Counted from the stretch's first letter, positions 27,372 through 37,236 are shown. The stretch is 64,000 bases of DNA from Gammaproteobacteria bacterium (GCA_026706665.1 JAPOYI010000031.1:32071-96070), one strand, 5' to 3'. A program made the numbers and translations. The notes: generated by a model from the sequence alone, not told the origin.

Positions 27372-28310
27372 ATGCCCCATACCCCCGTATTGCTGGACGA
27401 GATCGTGTCGGCGGTGACGACGGACGTATCGGGCAGGTACGTCGACGCGACCTGCGGCGGCGGCGGTCACAGCCGGGCGCTGCTCCGCGGCCTGAGGCCG
27501 GAGGCGAGACTCCTGGCGTTGGACCGCGACGAGGAGGCGGTCGCTCGGGCGCGAAGCCTGGCCAGGCTGGATTCCCGCGTGGCGGTCGAGTGTGCATCGT
27601 TCTCGCGCATCAACGAGGTGACCCGCCGGCGCGGGTTTCAGCCGGTCACCGGCGTCATGATGGACATCGGCATCTCGGGATACCAGTTGGAGGATCCCGA
27701 TCGCGGGTTCAGCTACATGCGTGACGGACCGCTCGACATGCGGATGGACCGCAAGCAGGGCGTGACCGCCGCGCAGTGGCTCAATTCCGCGGAAGAGGAA
27801 GACCTGGCCGAAGTGTTTCGACGCTACGGCGAAGACCGCCACGCGGCCCGCATAGCGCGCGCGCTTGTCAGGAGGCGACCGCTGGCGAGGACCCTGGACC
27901 TTGTGAGCGCGATCCGGGAGGGGGCCACAGGGGAGAGAGTGGTCCGGGAGAGGGTGATGGGGCGCCAGTTGCATCGCCAGACGCTCGCACGCGTGTTTCA
28001 GGCGGTACGGATGCACGTGAACGACGAGGTTGACCAACTCGACGAAGGATTGAACGCGGCGTTCGAGTGTCTCGACCTGGGGGGCCGTCTCGGAGTGATT
28101 TCCTTCCATGGCATCGAGCACCGCATGGTGCGGCGACGTTTTCGCGCCTGGGTGCAGGGCGATCCGGTGTTGAGGCGCGTGTCAATTCCGGGGGAACCGG
28201 GCGGCGGTGCCCGTCACATCCTGCGGAATGCGCGGCCATCGGGGGCGGAGGTCGCGGCCAACCCCCGCGCGAAGAGCGCCATGTTGCAGGTAGTGGAGAA
28301 GTGCGCTTGA
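27372..28310 (+). CDS. rsmH: 16S rRNA N4-cytosine methyltransferase RsmH
   Basis: 312 residues. HTPVLLDEIV at the start, SAM-binding YVDATCGGGGHSRALL, MMDIGISGYQLEDPDRGFSYMRDGPLDMRM and the C-terminal VISFHGIEHRMVRRRF are the family core. Methylates C1402 N4 together with RsmI. Second gene of the dcw cluster. Confidence 0.97.
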   Translation: MPHTPVLLDEIVSAVTTDVSGRYVDATCGGGGHSRALLRGLRPEARLLALDRDEEAVARARSLARLDSRVAVECASFSRINEVTRRRGFQPVTGVMMDIGISGYQLEDPDRGFSYMRDGPLDMRMDRKQGVTAAQWLNSAEEEDLAEVFRRYGEDRHAARIARALVRRRPLARTLDLVSAIREGATGERVVRERVMGRQLHRQTLARVFQAVRMHVNDEVDQLDEGLNAAFECLDLGGRLGVISFHGIEHRMVRRRFRAWVQGDPVLRRVSIPGEPGGGARHILRNARPSGAEVAANPRAKSAMLQVVEKCA

Positions 28311-28582
28311 AGCGGGCGAAAGCAAGGCAATGGATCTTCGGGGCGGTGATCTGCGCGGCGGCGGCTGCTTCTGGCGTGCAAGTCGCCGGCAAGGCCAACG
28401 AAATGCGGGCCGCCTATACGCGGTTAAGTGAAGAGCAGGCGCGTCGGGATGCATTGCTCGAGGAATACAGCCGCCTGATATTGGAGCGCGGAACGCTTTC
28501 GTCGTACCGAAACGTGGATCGAATCGCGAACGATGTGTTGTCCATGCATTTCCCGGAGGAGGTCAACTGGATCCCGCAGTGA
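28307..28582 (+). CDS. ftsL: Cell division protein FtsL
   Basis: 91 residues. A short basic N-terminus, one membrane helix (IFGAVICAAAAASGVQVAG) and a periplasmic coiled coil (TRLSEEQARRDALLEEYSRLILERGTL) ending with NVDRIANDVLSMHFP. It recruits and activates the FtsWI synthase with FtsB/FtsQ. I prefer the TTG at 28307, which has GGAG eight bases upstream and overlaps the rsmH stop; GTG 28301 is the alternative. The longer ORF in the track lies in the rsmH gene in another frame. Confidence 0.87.
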   Translation: MKRAKARQWIFGAVICAAAAASGVQVAGKANEMRAAYTRLSEEQARRDALLEEYSRLILERGTLSSYRNVDRIANDVLSMHFPEEVNWIPQ

Positions 28583-30570
28583 AGTGGCGCCACTACATGC
28601 TGGTCGCGTTTTTCATGATTTCGGTCGTGGGGCTGCTGGCACGTGTCGCTTACCTGAGCGTGACCGAACGGCGGGATTTCCTCAAGCAGAGGGGCGAGGC
28701 CATTGCCGTGCGAACAGTGAGCATCCCTGCGCATCGGGGAGTCATCTACGACCGGCATGGCGAACTCCTGGCGGTCAGTACGCCGGTCCACTCGATCTGG
28801 GTGGATCCTGGCGAGACAGCCCTCTCGGCCAATGAGTTGGCCACGCTCGGTGAGGTCTTGAGAGTTTCGCCCGCGGCGCTCGAACGCCGCATGGCCAACT
28901 CGGGCAGGCGATTCGCGTATCTCAGACGACACGTCAGTCCGGAGATCGACCGGGCCGTCCGGGAACTGGGCATCGACGGGGTGCGATCCCTTTCCGAGTA
29001 CAGGCGCTTCTATCCCGCCGCCGAGACCACGGCGCACATCGTGGGCATGACGAACATCGACGATGTCGGCCAGGAAGGCATCGAGTTCACGTTTGACTCT
29101 CTGCTCAAGGGAAAGCCGGGCAGCAAACGGGTATTGCTCGACAACCACCGCCGCACCGTGGAGGAACTGGGATTTCTCGACCGGGACATCGGCAATGACA
29201 TCACCGTGAGCCTCGATCTCCGACTGCAGTTCTCGGCCTATCGCGAATTGAAGTCGGCAGTCGAACACAACAACGCGGAGTCAGGGTCGCTGATCATGCT
29301 CAATGCCCGCACCGGAGAGATCCTGGCGCTCGCGAACCAACCTTCCTACAACCCGAACAATACGGCGGAACGGGGATCGAAGGGTGTTCGCAACCGGGCC
29401 GTGACAGACGCGTATGAGCCGGGGTCGACCGTCAAGCCGCTCACCGCCCTGGCCGCCCTGGAAAGCGGTCGATATACGTCGGCAACAACCGTGGATACGT
29501 CGCCGGGCCATGTCCGGGTGGGAAGGAAACTGATCGAGGATCCCAGCAATCGCGGCGTGATCACGCTTTCACAGGTGCTGGCGAAGTCGAGCCAGGTCGG
29601 GATCACGAAGATCGCCCTGGATCTGCCTGAGGACGCGGTTTTCGACGTCATGGTACGCGCGGGATTTGGCGAGTCACCGGGATCGGGCCTGCCGGGAGAG
29701 ACGTTCGGCGTGCTCACTTCCCAGGACCTGGACAAGCCGATCGGCCGCACCACCCTGGCATACGGGTACGGCCTGACGGTCACACCGATGCAGCTTGCGC
29801 GGTGCTATCTGACGCTGGCGTCGGGCGGCGTCAGGCGTTCGGTGGGCGTGCTCAAGCAGACGGTGGACCTGGCGGGCATCCGGGTGTTCGAAGAGGGTCA
29901 TGCGCACGAGGTCTCGCGGATGCTGGAGCAGGTCGTGAGCACAGTGGGCACAGCGCCGAAGGCGGCGGTCCGCGGCTATCGCGTAGCGGGAAAGACGGGA
30001 ACCACGCGCAAGGTTTCCGCGGGCGGATACGATGACGGACGGCACGTTGCCCTGTTTGCGGGTTTCGCGCCGGTGGCCGATCCGAGAATCGTCCTGGTCG
30101 TGGTCATCAATGAGCCCCGGGGCGTGGCGATCGGCGGCGGCAGCGTCGCGGCACCGGTTTTCGCGCGGGTCATGGCGCGCGCGCTGCGCATTCTTGGCGT
30201 TGCCCCCGACCATCTCGCTCCGGCCACCCCACAGTCGACGCTCGCGGCATCGCTTCTGGCCCGGCCCCGCTCCCCGACCGCGCAACAACCGCCCGCGGTC
30301 GCTGGTGCTCCCGAGAGGCGTTCGTTCCGTAAAGGCGCCCCGCGGCCGGCGCCGATCGGCGCCGCCCGCGGCCCGGACCAACTCGTCGACCATGCAACAA
30401 CCGCCCCCGGTCGCTGGCGCTCCCGGACACGGTTGTTCCATGCGAGTGCCCCGCGGCCGGCGCCTTCGGCCCCGCCCGCGGCCCGGCCCCGCTCGTCGAC
30501 CATGCAACAACTGCCCCGGCTCGCTGAACGCTCCCCGAGACACTTGTTCCATGGAGGTGGCATGGCATGA
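28579..30570 (+). CDS. ftsI: Septal transpeptidase FtsI (PBP3) with repeat-derived C-terminal tail
   Basis: 663 residues, about 90-100 more than usual. After a membrane helix and a pedestal domain come the transpeptidase motifs EPGSTVKPLTAL (catalytic Ser), KSSQVGI (SxN position) and AGKTGTTRK. The normal domain ends around FARVMARALRILGVAPDH. Beyond it the frame continues ~100 residues (Pro/Arg/Ala-rich, with ARPRSSTMQQLPR) that are read entirely from three tandem family-2 repeats. FtsI crosslinks septal peptidoglycan with FtsW. GTG start overlaps the ftsL stop, and murE starts in its last codons. Confidence 0.95.
   Translation: MKWRHYMLVAFFMISVVGLLARVAYLSVTERRDFLKQRGEAIAVRTVSIPAHRGVIYDRHGELLAVSTPVHSIWVDPGETALSANELATLGEVLRVSPAALERRMANSGRRFAYLRRHVSPEIDRAVRELGIDGVRSLSEYRRFYPAAETTAHIVGMTNIDDVGQEGIEFTFDSLLKGKPGSKRVLLDNHRRTVEELGFLDRDIGNDITVSLDLRLQFSAYRELKSAVEHNNAESGSLIMLNARTGEILALANQPSYNPNNTAERGSKGVRNRAVTDAYEPGSTVKPLTALAALESGRYTSATTVDTSPGHVRVGRKLIEDPSNRGVITLSQVLAKSSQVGITKIALDLPEDAVFDVMVRAGFGESPGSGLPGETFGVLTSQDLDKPIGRTTLAYGYGLTVTPMQLARCYLTLASGGVRRSVGVLKQTVDLAGIRVFEEGHAHEVSRMLEQVVSTVGTAPKAAVRGYRVAGKTGTTRKVSAGGYDDGRHVALFAGFAPVADPRIVLVVVINEPRGVAIGGGSVAAPVFARVMARALRILGVAPDHLAPATPQSTLAASLLARPRSPTAQQPPAVAGAPERRSFRKGAPRPAPIGAARGPDQLVDHATTAPGRWRSRTRLFHASAPRPAPSAPPAARPRSSTMQQLPRLAERSPRHLFHGGGMA
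30257..30560 (+). repeat. Family-2 repeat, three tandem copies in the ftsI 3' end
   Basis: The marker CAACAACCGCCC(C/G)GGTCGCTGG recurs at 30283, 30395 and 30505, giving periods of 112 and 110 bp. Each copy also has GGCCCGG(CCCC), GCGGCCGGCGCC, (TTC)GGC(C)CCGCCCGCGG and a TTGTTCCATG-like block. The GGCGCC-TTCG-GC core can form a stable hairpin. Neither period is a multiple of three, so each copy is translated in a different frame. Confidence 0.88.
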
Positions 30571-31997
30571 CATCAGCCAGAACCCTCGACCAACTCCTGG
30601 GCATGGGTGGGGCGACTGTCGTCACGGGCGTCGCCAACGACTCGAGGCGGGTATCGGCCGGGAATCTGTTCCTCGCATGTGCGGGTGACGTGGATGACGG
30701 GCATCGCCACGTCGAAGAAGCGGTTTCCCGCGGCGCCGCGGCGGTGTGTTCGGAGCGGCCTGTCGCCGCTTGTGTACCAAACGTCGTGATGAGCGACCTC
30801 CGGGTTCGCCAGGGAGAAATAGCGGCACGCTACTTCGGCGATCCGAGTGCCGCCCTCACCTGCATCGGCGTCACGGGCACCAACGGAAAGACATCGGTCG
30901 CCTATCAGTGCGCTTCGCTGCTGGACGATACGGCATACATGGGCACCATCGGGTGGGGCGACATCGCGCGCCTGTCTCGGAGCAAGTTGACCACGGAAGA
31001 CGCGGTCACCGTCCAGCGTCGGCTCGGGGCCATGCGAGGCGGAGGCCACACGCGCGTGGCGATGGAAGTCAGTTCGCATGCGCTGGAACAGAATCGCGTC
31101 GCGGCCGTGCGTTTCGACATCGCGGTGCTCACCAACCTGACGCGCGATCACCTCGATTACCACGGCACGATGGAACGCTACGCGGCGGCGAAGCGCCGGC
31201 TGTTCGAGATGCCCTCCCTCGGCACCGTCGTCCTCAATCTGGACGACCCTTTCGGTCGAGGCGTGGCCGCGGAAGTCGAGGCCAGGACGATTGGCTACGG
31301 CCTGTCGCCGAATGCTGCGGTCTCGTGGTCGGAACCAGGCTTTCATCCGCACGGCATAACGGGTCGATGGCACACGCCCTGGGGCGATAGCCGTTTCTGG
31401 TTGCCGCTTCACGGGGAGTTTTCCCTGTACAACGCTGCCGCAACCCTGTCTGTGGTGTGTCTCGCGGGCAAGCCGTTCGACGACGCCGTGGCCCAGATGC
31501 GTTGCATGATGCCGGTGCCGGGCCGGATGCAGCGCGTGGCGTCACCGAACTGTTCGGGTCCGGTGGTCTTCATCGACTACGCCCACACGCCGGCGGCGCT
31601 CTCTGCGGCGCTTGCCGCAGTGCGCCAACACCTTCGGGGCCGTCTCATATGTGTATTCGGCTGCGGCGGGAATCGCGATCCGGGCAAGCGGCCCATGATG
31701 GCGATGGCCGTGGAGGAGGGCGCGGACTCGGCGATCGTGACGTCGGACAATCCCCGTACCGAGAATCCGGAGTCGATCATCTCGGATATCGTGGCCGGCT
31801 TCACTTCGCCCGGCTTCTACACCGTCGAGCCGAACCGGACGGCAGCGGTGAGGATGGCCGTCGAGCGCGCCGGGGCTGGCGATGTCGTGCTGATCGCGGG
31901 CAAGGGCCACGAGGACTTCCAGGACCTTGGGAACGAACGGATCCCGCACAGCGACCTGCGTTTCGCGCAGGCCGCCCTCGATGGGAGGAGGGTGTAG
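30567..31997 (+). CDS. murE: UDP-MurNAc-tripeptide synthetase MurE
   Basis: 476 residues. ATP site GVTGTNGKTSVAYQ, central-domain MEVSSHALEQNRV and NLTRDHLDYHGTMERYAAAKRRLF, and the C-terminal VFGCGGNRDPGKRPMMA and TSDNPRTENP. The DNPR segment is that of meso-diaminopimelate-adding enzymes. Adds the third residue to the peptidoglycan stem in the cytoplasm. ATG overlaps ftsI (ATGA). It is followed with no gap by mraY, so murF is missing from its usual place. Confidence 0.96.
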   Translation: MTSARTLDQLLGMGGATVVTGVANDSRRVSAGNLFLACAGDVDDGHRHVEEAVSRGAAAVCSERPVAACVPNVVMSDLRVRQGEIAARYFGDPSAALTCIGVTGTNGKTSVAYQCASLLDDTAYMGTIGWGDIARLSRSKLTTEDAVTVQRRLGAMRGGGHTRVAMEVSSHALEQNRVAAVRFDIAVLTNLTRDHLDYHGTMERYAAAKRRLFEMPSLGTVVLNLDDPFGRGVAAEVEARTIGYGLSPNAAVSWSEPGFHPHGITGRWHTPWGDSRFWLPLHGEFSLYNAAATLSVVCLAGKPFDDAVAQMRCMMPVPGRMQRVASPNCSGPVVFIDYAHTPAALSAALAAVRQHLRGRLICVFGCGGNRDPGKRPMMAMAVEEGADSAIVTSDNPRTENPESIISDIVAGFTSPGFYTVEPNRTAAVRMAVERAGAGDVVLIAGKGHEDFQDLGNERIPHSDLRFAQAALDGRRV

Positions 31998-33080
31998 GTG
32001 CTGCTGCGCTTCACCGAGTACCTGGCCGAGTACGTTGGCGTCTTTGGCGTGTTCCAGTACATCACGTTCCGCACCATGGTGAGCGCCTTGACCGCGCTGG
32101 CGGTATCGCTCGCGGTCGGGCCGCTCATGATTCGCAAGCTCGCCCATTTCCAGATCGGCCAGACCGTGCGCGAGGAGGGGCCGGAGACCCACTTGCAGAA
32201 GGCCGGCACCCCGACGATGGGCGGTGCCCTGATTCTCGTGACGACGTTGCTGACGACGGTCCTGTGGTGCGATCCGTCCAACCGGCACGTCTGGATCGTG
32301 TTGGCGGTGACGCTGTGCTTCGGCGTGATCGGCTGGTACGACGACTACCTCAAGGTGTCGAAGGGAGACGCGAAGGGCCTCTCGGCCAGGTGGAAGTACT
32401 TCTGGCAGTCCGTCGTCGGCCTCGCGGCCGCCGTCATCCTCTACGAACTCGCCGCGACCGCATCCGACACCAGCCTCATCGTCCCCTTCTTCAAGCAGGT
32501 GGCCATTCCGCTCGGCGTGGGGTTCGTCGCGATTGCCTACCTGATGGTGGTCGGCATGAGCAATGCGGTCAACCTCACGGACGGGCTGGACGGCCTTGCC
32601 ATTCTCCCCGCGGTGATGGTGAGCGCCGGACTGGGTTTCATCGCCTACCTGGCCGGACACGTCGAGTTCGCGAGCTACCTGCAGATTCCCTACGTCGCGG
32701 GTGCGGGTGAGCTGGCGGTGTTCTGCGGCGCGCTCATCGGCGCCGGTCTCGGTTTTCTCTGGTTCAACACCTATCCGGCGCAGGTGTTCATGGGTGACGT
32801 GGGTGCCCTTGCGCTGGGAGCGGCGCTTGGACTGGTCGCCGTCATCATCCGCCATGAGATCGTTCTGCTCATCATGGGCGGTCTGTTCGTGCTCGAAACC
32901 GTTTCCGTGATCATGCAGGTGGCATCGTTCAAGACCACCGGCAGACGCGTTTTCCGAATGGCGCCGATTCACCACCATTTCGAGCTCAAGGGCTGGCCCG
33001 AACCCCGGGTCATCGTGCGATTCTGGATCATTGCCCTGGTGCTGGTGCTCATCGGCCTTTCGACCTTGAAGATCCGATGA
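31998..33080 (+). CDS. mraY: Phospho-MurNAc-pentapeptide translocase MraY
   Basis: 360 residues, about ten membrane helices. [22 protein letters not shown] (catalytic Asp pair), [33 protein letters not shown] and [17 protein letters not shown] are the signatures. Makes lipid I on undecaprenyl phosphate. GTG start is the base after the murE stop; murD overlaps its end. Confidence 0.97.
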   Translation: MLLRFTEYLAEYVGVFGVFQYITFRTMVSALTALAVSLAVGPLMIRKLAHFQIGQTVREEGPETHLQKAGTPTMGGALILVTTLLTTVLWCDPSNRHVWIVLAVTLCFGVIGWYDDYLKVSKGDAKGLSARWKYFWQSVVGLAAAVILYELAATASDTSLIVPFFKQVAIPLGVGFVAIAYLMVVGMSNAVNLTDGLDGLAILPAVMVSAGLGFIAYLAGHVEFASYLQIPYVAGAGELAVFCGALIGAGLGFLWFNTYPAQVFMGDVGALALGAALGLVAVIIRHEIVLLIMGGLFVLETVSVIMQVASFKTTGRRVFRMAPIHHHFELKGWPEPRVIVRFWIIALVLVLIGLSTLKIR

Positions 33081-34504
33081 CGGGGCAACGGACGCTGATC
33101 ATCGGCCTGGGGGCGACAGGATATTCCTGCCTCAAATCCCTCCATGGGCGCGTACCCGTCGCGGTCTGCGACACGCGGGCGAATCCACCCTACCTCGATG
33201 TGGCGCGGACCGAATTCGCCGACACGGCGCTTCTGGAGCCGGCGGCGGTGAATTTCGACGACTTCGATCGTGCCGTCATCAGCCCCGGCATCGGACTCGA
33301 TCATTGTCTCGCCCGGAGAGCGCGTGACGCGGATCTCGAAATCCTGGGAGACATCGACCTGTTCCTGGACCTCGCCAAGGCGCCGGTCATTGCCATCACG
33401 GGCACCAATGGCAAGAGTACCGTGGCATCGATGGTCGGGAAGCTCCTCGACTGCGGATCGGGGAGGGTCCGGGTCGGCGGGAACCTCGGCGTTCCGGCGC
33501 TCGACCTGCTCGACCCGCATGGAAGTACGCCTCCGGCGACGGAGGCAATGCCGGCACTTCCTCACGCGTCAGCGGTCGGGGAAGCTCCCCCGGCCGAAGG
33601 CTCTCTTCTGCGAGGGGCATCCCCCTCGCGCTCCCCGGCTGAAGGCTCTCAAACCGACTGGTATGTGCTCGAACTGTCCAGCTTTCAGCTCGAGCGAATG
33701 GGCGCCGGAGCGTTCGATATAGCTGCCGTGCTGAACATCAGTGCGGACCACCTTGATCGCCATGGCTCCTTCGACGCATATGTGCGGGCCAAACGCCGCG
33801 TTTATCTTGGTTGTCGCGCGGCCGTCTACGACGGCAGTGATCCCCACACGAGGCCGCCCCTGGAAATCCCCGCCATCGCCCTCAATGGATGCCCGAACTG
33901 GCGGGTGGCCGGGGATGAAGTGATCATCGACGGTGCGGCATTCCCGCTTTCGGCTTTCCAGCTCGGAGGGCGGCACAACGCCTACAACGTTCTCGCAGCG
34001 TGCGCAATCGCCTCGCTGACTGGAAGCGGTGCCGGGCCTCGGCGGCTGTTCGACTTTCCCGGACTTCCGCACCGCTCGGCGTTCGTGGGTTCGGTGGGTT
34101 CGGTGCGCTGTATCGACGACTCAAAGGCAACCAACGTCGGTGCCTGCGTGGCCGCGCTCACTGGATTCGGCGGGGAAGACCGGGACATCGTGCTCATCGC
34201 CGGGGGTGACGGCAAGAACGCTTCTTTCGAACCCCTGAAGGACCCGGTCGCGCGCCATGCGAGACACGTCGTGCTGATCGGGCGGGACGCGCCCCGCATC
34301 GAAGCCGCGCTGGCCGGCATCGTGCCCGTCAGCCGCGCCAGCGACATGGATCGAGCCGTCGCGAAGGCATTGGCGGCGGCCCGCGGGCGGGGAACCATCC
34401 TGTTGTCGCCGGCCTGCGCCAGCTTCGACATGTTCGACAGCTTCGAGGCCCGTGGCGACGCATTTCGAGCGGCGGTCGACAGAGCGGCAGGTACGCATGG
34501 TTGA
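33077..34504 (+). CDS. murD: UDP-MurNAc-L-Ala:D-Glu ligase MurD with in-frame repeat insertion
   Basis: 475 residues. ATP site [15 protein letters not shown]; central-domain [13 protein letters not shown] and [24 protein letters not shown]-terminal [15 protein letters not shown] and [19 protein letters not shown]. Between LLD and WYVLELSSF an extra ~45 residues ([20 protein letters not shown] and [13 protein letters not shown] among them) are read from a complete family-1 repeat at 33519..33649. Typical MurD has only two or three residues there. The frame is kept, so the enzyme may still work with a surface loop. Overlaps mraY by four bases. Confidence 0.95.
   Translation: MTGQRTLIIGLGATGYSCLKSLHGRVPVAVCDTRANPPYLDVARTEFADTALLEPAAVNFDDFDRAVISPGIGLDHCLARRARDADLEILGDIDLFLDLAKAPVIAITGTNGKSTVASMVGKLLDCGSGRVRVGGNLGVPALDLLDPHGSTPPATEAMPALPHASAVGEAPPAEGSLLRGASPSRSPAEGSQTDWYVLELSSFQLERMGAGAFDIAAVLNISADHLDRHGSFDAYVRAKRRVYLGCRAAVYDGSDPHTRPPLEIPAIALNGCPNWRVAGDEVIIDGAAFPLSAFQLGGRHNAYNVLAACAIASLTGSGAGPRRLFDFPGLPHRSAFVGSVGSVRCIDDSKATNVGACVAALTGFGGEDRDIVLIAGGDGKNASFEPLKDPVARHARHVVLIGRDAPRIEAALAGIVPVSRASDMDRAVAKALAAARGRGTILLSPACASFDMFDSFEARGDAFRAAVDRAAGTHG
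33519..33649 (+). repeat. Family-1 palindromic repeat inside murD
   Basis: A complete copy: ATGGAAGTACGCCTCCGGCG, GCCGGCACTTCCTCACGCGT, CAGCGGTCGGGGAAGCTCCC, GCGAGGGGCATCCCCCTCGC and CTCCCCGGCTGAAGGCTC. Three hairpins are visible (GGAAGT/ACTTCC, GGGGAAGCTCCCCC, GCGAGGGG/CCCCTCGC). The stretch of extra codons is about 135 bp, a multiple of three. Confidence 0.93.
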
Positions 34505-35582
34505 CCGGTTCGGCACAACCGTACTGATGGCGTGGTTCACCGCGCTTGCTGCCGGCGTCGTGATGGTGGCGTCGGCCGCCACGGCGAATTCTTACGTGGT
34601 GCGGCATTGCGTCTTCGTCGCGGCGGCGCTTGCCGTGTTCGCGGCGATCGCGAACATCCCGCTCCGCCTCTGGGAAGCGTTGCATCGCTGGTGCCTGGTC
34701 GCCGCCATCGCGCTCTGTGCGGCGGTGCTCATTCCCGGGATCGGTCTCGAGGCGGGCGGGGCCCATCGCTGGATCTGGCTCGGCGCCTTCACCCTGCAGC
34801 CTTCGGAGTTGGCGAAGTTCCTGCTGGTGGTTTACCTGGCGGCGTACTTTGCCCGCACGGGGGATGCGGTACAGGACGACATCTGGGCATTCCTGCGGCC
34901 GCTGGCGTGGGCGGGCGTTCTCGCGGGCCTGGTGCTGATCGAGCCCGATTTCGGCACCACGCTGCTCCTGGTCCTGCTGACCGGAGGACTCATGTTGCTC
35001 GCTGGAGCGCGGCTGCGGCACTTCCTTGGCGTAGCGGGCGCGGCCGCGGTGGGTCTCATCGTTCTCCTGCGACTGGAGGTCTACAGGGAGGAGCGGCTGG
35101 TCGCGTTCCTGGATCCCTGGTCCCTGCCGCACAGCGGCGGATACCAGTTGACGCAGGCGCTGATCGCTTTCGGTCGCGGTGAATGGCTCGGTGTCGGGCT
35201 CGGCGAAGGCGTGCAGAAACTCGCCTATCTGCCGGAGGCGCACAACGACTTCATTTTCGCGGTCGTCGCCGAAGAACTCGGGCTGATCGGCGCCGGCGCC
35301 CTCATCGTGCTGCTTGCGTTCCTGGTGCTTTGCACGTTCTCCATCGCGCGCGCCGCCGCGGATCGGGGAAGGTTGTTCGGGGCCTACCTCGCCTATGGCG
35401 CGGGCCTCGTGATCGGTGCCCAGGTGCTGATCAGTGTCGGTGTCAACACCGGCGTCCTGCCCACCACGGGCCTGACGTTGCCGTTCATCAGTTTCGGCGG
35501 CAACAGCCTGCTCGTGTGCACGGCGCTGCTGGCGCTCGCTTTCAGGACCCATCTGGAGGGCGATAACCTTGGGAGGCGGTGA
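34497..35582 (+). CDS. ftsW: Septal peptidoglycan glycosyltransferase FtsW
   Basis: 361 residues from the ATG at 34497, eight bases before the murD stop. SEDS-family features are AHRWIWLGAFTLQPSELAK, LIEPDFGTTLLLVL, PHSGGYQLTQALIAFGRGEW, LPEAHNDFIFAVVAEELG and LPTTGLTLPFISFGGNSLL, over about ten helices. Polymerises glycan strands with FtsI. In most relatives murG follows; here murC starts at the ftsW stop. Confidence 0.95.
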   Translation: MVDRFGTTVLMAWFTALAAGVVMVASAATANSYVVRHCVFVAAALAVFAAIANIPLRLWEALHRWCLVAAIALCAAVLIPGIGLEAGGAHRWIWLGAFTLQPSELAKFLLVVYLAAYFARTGDAVQDDIWAFLRPLAWAGVLAGLVLIEPDFGTTLLLVLLTGGLMLLAGARLRHFLGVAGAAAVGLIVLLRLEVYREERLVAFLDPWSLPHSGGYQLTQALIAFGRGEWLGVGLGEGVQKLAYLPEAHNDFIFAVVAEELGLIGAGALIVLLAFLVLCTFSIARAAADRGRLFGAYLAYGAGLVIGAQVLISVGVNTGVLPTTGLTLPFISFGGNSLLVCTALLALAFRTHLEGDNLGRR

Positions 35583-35583
35583 G

Positions 35584-37236
35584 TTGGACGCGAGAATGCG
35601 CCGCGTCAGGAGAATTCACTTCGTCGGGATTGGCGGTTCCGGCATGTGCGGCATCGCGGAAGTCCTCCTGAACCAGGGCTACACCGTTACGGGTTCCGAC
35701 ATGGCGCGTTCCGCCAATACGGAACGCCTGGCGAAACAGGGCATTCCCATCGACATCGGCCACGGAGGCGACAGCGTGCGGGAAGCCGACGTGGTCGTGG
35801 TTTCGGCCGCGATAAGCGGGAATAACCCCGAGGTGGTCATGGCGCGGGAGGAACGCGTGCCCGTGGTGTCCCGCGCGGCGATGCTGGGCGAACTCATGCG
35901 ATACCGGCACGGCATCGCGGTTGCGGGCACGCACGGCAAGACGACCACCACGAGCCTGATCACCGCGATTTTTCAGCGTGCGGGCCTGGATCCCACCTAT
36001 GTGATCGGCGGGCTGCTGAAGGGCGAAGGGCGCAACGCCAGGCTGGGGGCAGGGCGCCATATCGTCGCGGAAGCGGACGAGAGCGATGCCTCGTTCCTGT
36101 TCCTGCAGCCCATTGCCGCCGTCGTTACGAGTATCGACCGGGACCACCTTTCGTACTACCGCAACGACTTCGAACGTCTCAAGCGCGCCTTCCTCGATTT
36201 CGTCGGCCGGCTGCCCTTCTACGGCGTGGCGGTGGTTTGCGTGGACGACGACAACGTGCGTTCCATGATCGGCGATTTTGCCCGGCCGGTGCTGACCTAC
36301 GGGCTGCGCGAAGGTGCGGACTTCCGGGCGGTGAACGTGGTGCCAGGGGGGATGCGCTGGACCTTTGCGGCCACGCGGCCGAGCGGTTCGGACCTCGATA
36401 TCGAAATACCGATGCCGGGGATGCACAACGTTTCCAACGCGCTCGCCGCGATCGCGATCGCGACGGAGGAGGGCGTTTCCGACGACGACATCATCGACGG
36501 CCTCAAGTCTTTCAAGGGCGTGGGCCGGCGGTTCGAAGTCGGGTCTCGCGTGGTCAACGGAAAGTCCATCACGCTGATCGACGACTACGGGCACCACCCG
36601 ACGGAAGTGAGGGTGGTTATCGAAACGGCGCGCAGCGTCTGGCCCGAACGGCGCCTGGTGATGGTCTACCAGCCCCACCGTTACACGCGCACCCAGGAGT
36701 TGTACGACGACTTCGTCGAGGTGCTTCTGCTTGTCGACCTGTTGCTGGTCGTAGAGGTGTATGCGGCCGGCGAAGACGTGATCGCGGGCGCGGACGGCCG
36801 CGCGCTGTGCCGCGGCGTGCGGCGCTTCGGCGGCATGAATCCCCTGTTCGCCGCGACGCCCCAAGAGGCACTGGAACTGCTGGGGTCGCTGCTCCGGGAC
36901 GACGACGTGCTGATCGTTCAGGGCGCGGGCAACGTGAGCCGGGTCTCCCGGGGACTGGAGGAGCCTTCAGCCGGGGAGCGCGAGGGGGGCGCCGCTCGCA
37001 AGAGAGAGCCTTCAGCCGGGGAGCGCGAGGGGGGCGCCGCTCGCAAAAGAGAGCCTTCAGCCGGGGAGCGCGAGGGGGGCGCCGCTCGCAAAAGAGAGCC
37101 TTCAGCCGGGGAGCGCGAGGGGGGCGCCGCTCGCAAAAGAGAGCCTTCAGCCGGGGAGCGCGAGGGGGGCGCCCCTCGCAAAAGAGAGCCTTCAGCCGGG
37201 GAAGGTTCCCCGACCGCTGAGGCGTCAAGGAAGTGA
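35584..37236 (+). CDS. murC: UDP-MurNAc:L-alanine ligase MurC with repeat-array tail
   Basis: About 550 residues; ordinary MurC is near 470. RRIHFVGIGGSGMCGIAEVLLNQGY, ATP site VAGTHGKTTTTSLI, LVMVYQPHRYTRTQ and DDYGHHPTEV identify it. The normal end is near VLIVQGAGNVSRVSRGL. It is followed by five copies of a 15-residue unit ([15 protein letters not shown]) and a partial sixth, read from an inverted family-1 array. TTG 35584 has GGAGG seven bases upstream; ATG 35596 is an alternative. Adds L-Ala to UDP-MurNAc. murG is missing upstream, murB and ddl downstream. Confidence 0.95.
   Translation: MDARMRRVRRIHFVGIGGSGMCGIAEVLLNQGYTVTGSDMARSANTERLAKQGIPIDIGHGGDSVREADVVVVSAAISGNNPEVVMAREERVPVVSRAAMLGELMRYRHGIAVAGTHGKTTTTSLITAIFQRAGLDPTYVIGGLLKGEGRNARLGAGRHIVAEADESDASFLFLQPIAAVVTSIDRDHLSYYRNDFERLKRAFLDFVGRLPFYGVAVVCVDDDNVRSMIGDFARPVLTYGLREGADFRAVNVVPGGMRWTFAATRPSGSDLDIEIPMPGMHNVSNALAAIAIATEEGVSDDDIIDGLKSFKGVGRRFEVGSRVVNGKSITLIDDYGHHPTEVRVVIETARSVWPERRLVMVYQPHRYTRTQELYDDFVEVLLLVDLLLVVEVYAAGEDVIAGADGRALCRGVRRFGGMNPLFAATPQEALELLGSLLRDDDVLIVQGAGNVSRVSRGLEEPSAGEREGGAARKREPSAGEREGGAARKREPSAGEREGGAARKREPSAGEREGGAARKREPSAGEREGGAPRKREPSAGEGSPTAEASRK

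Noticed and set aside
31542-32978. 478-aa minus-strand ORF over murE/mraY
   Set aside because: His/Arg-rich antisense shadow with no domain; both plus-strand genes are certain.
36961-37205. CRISPR-like array
   Set aside because: Units are contiguous 45-bp repeats with no unique spacers and are part of a family-1 element translated in murC.
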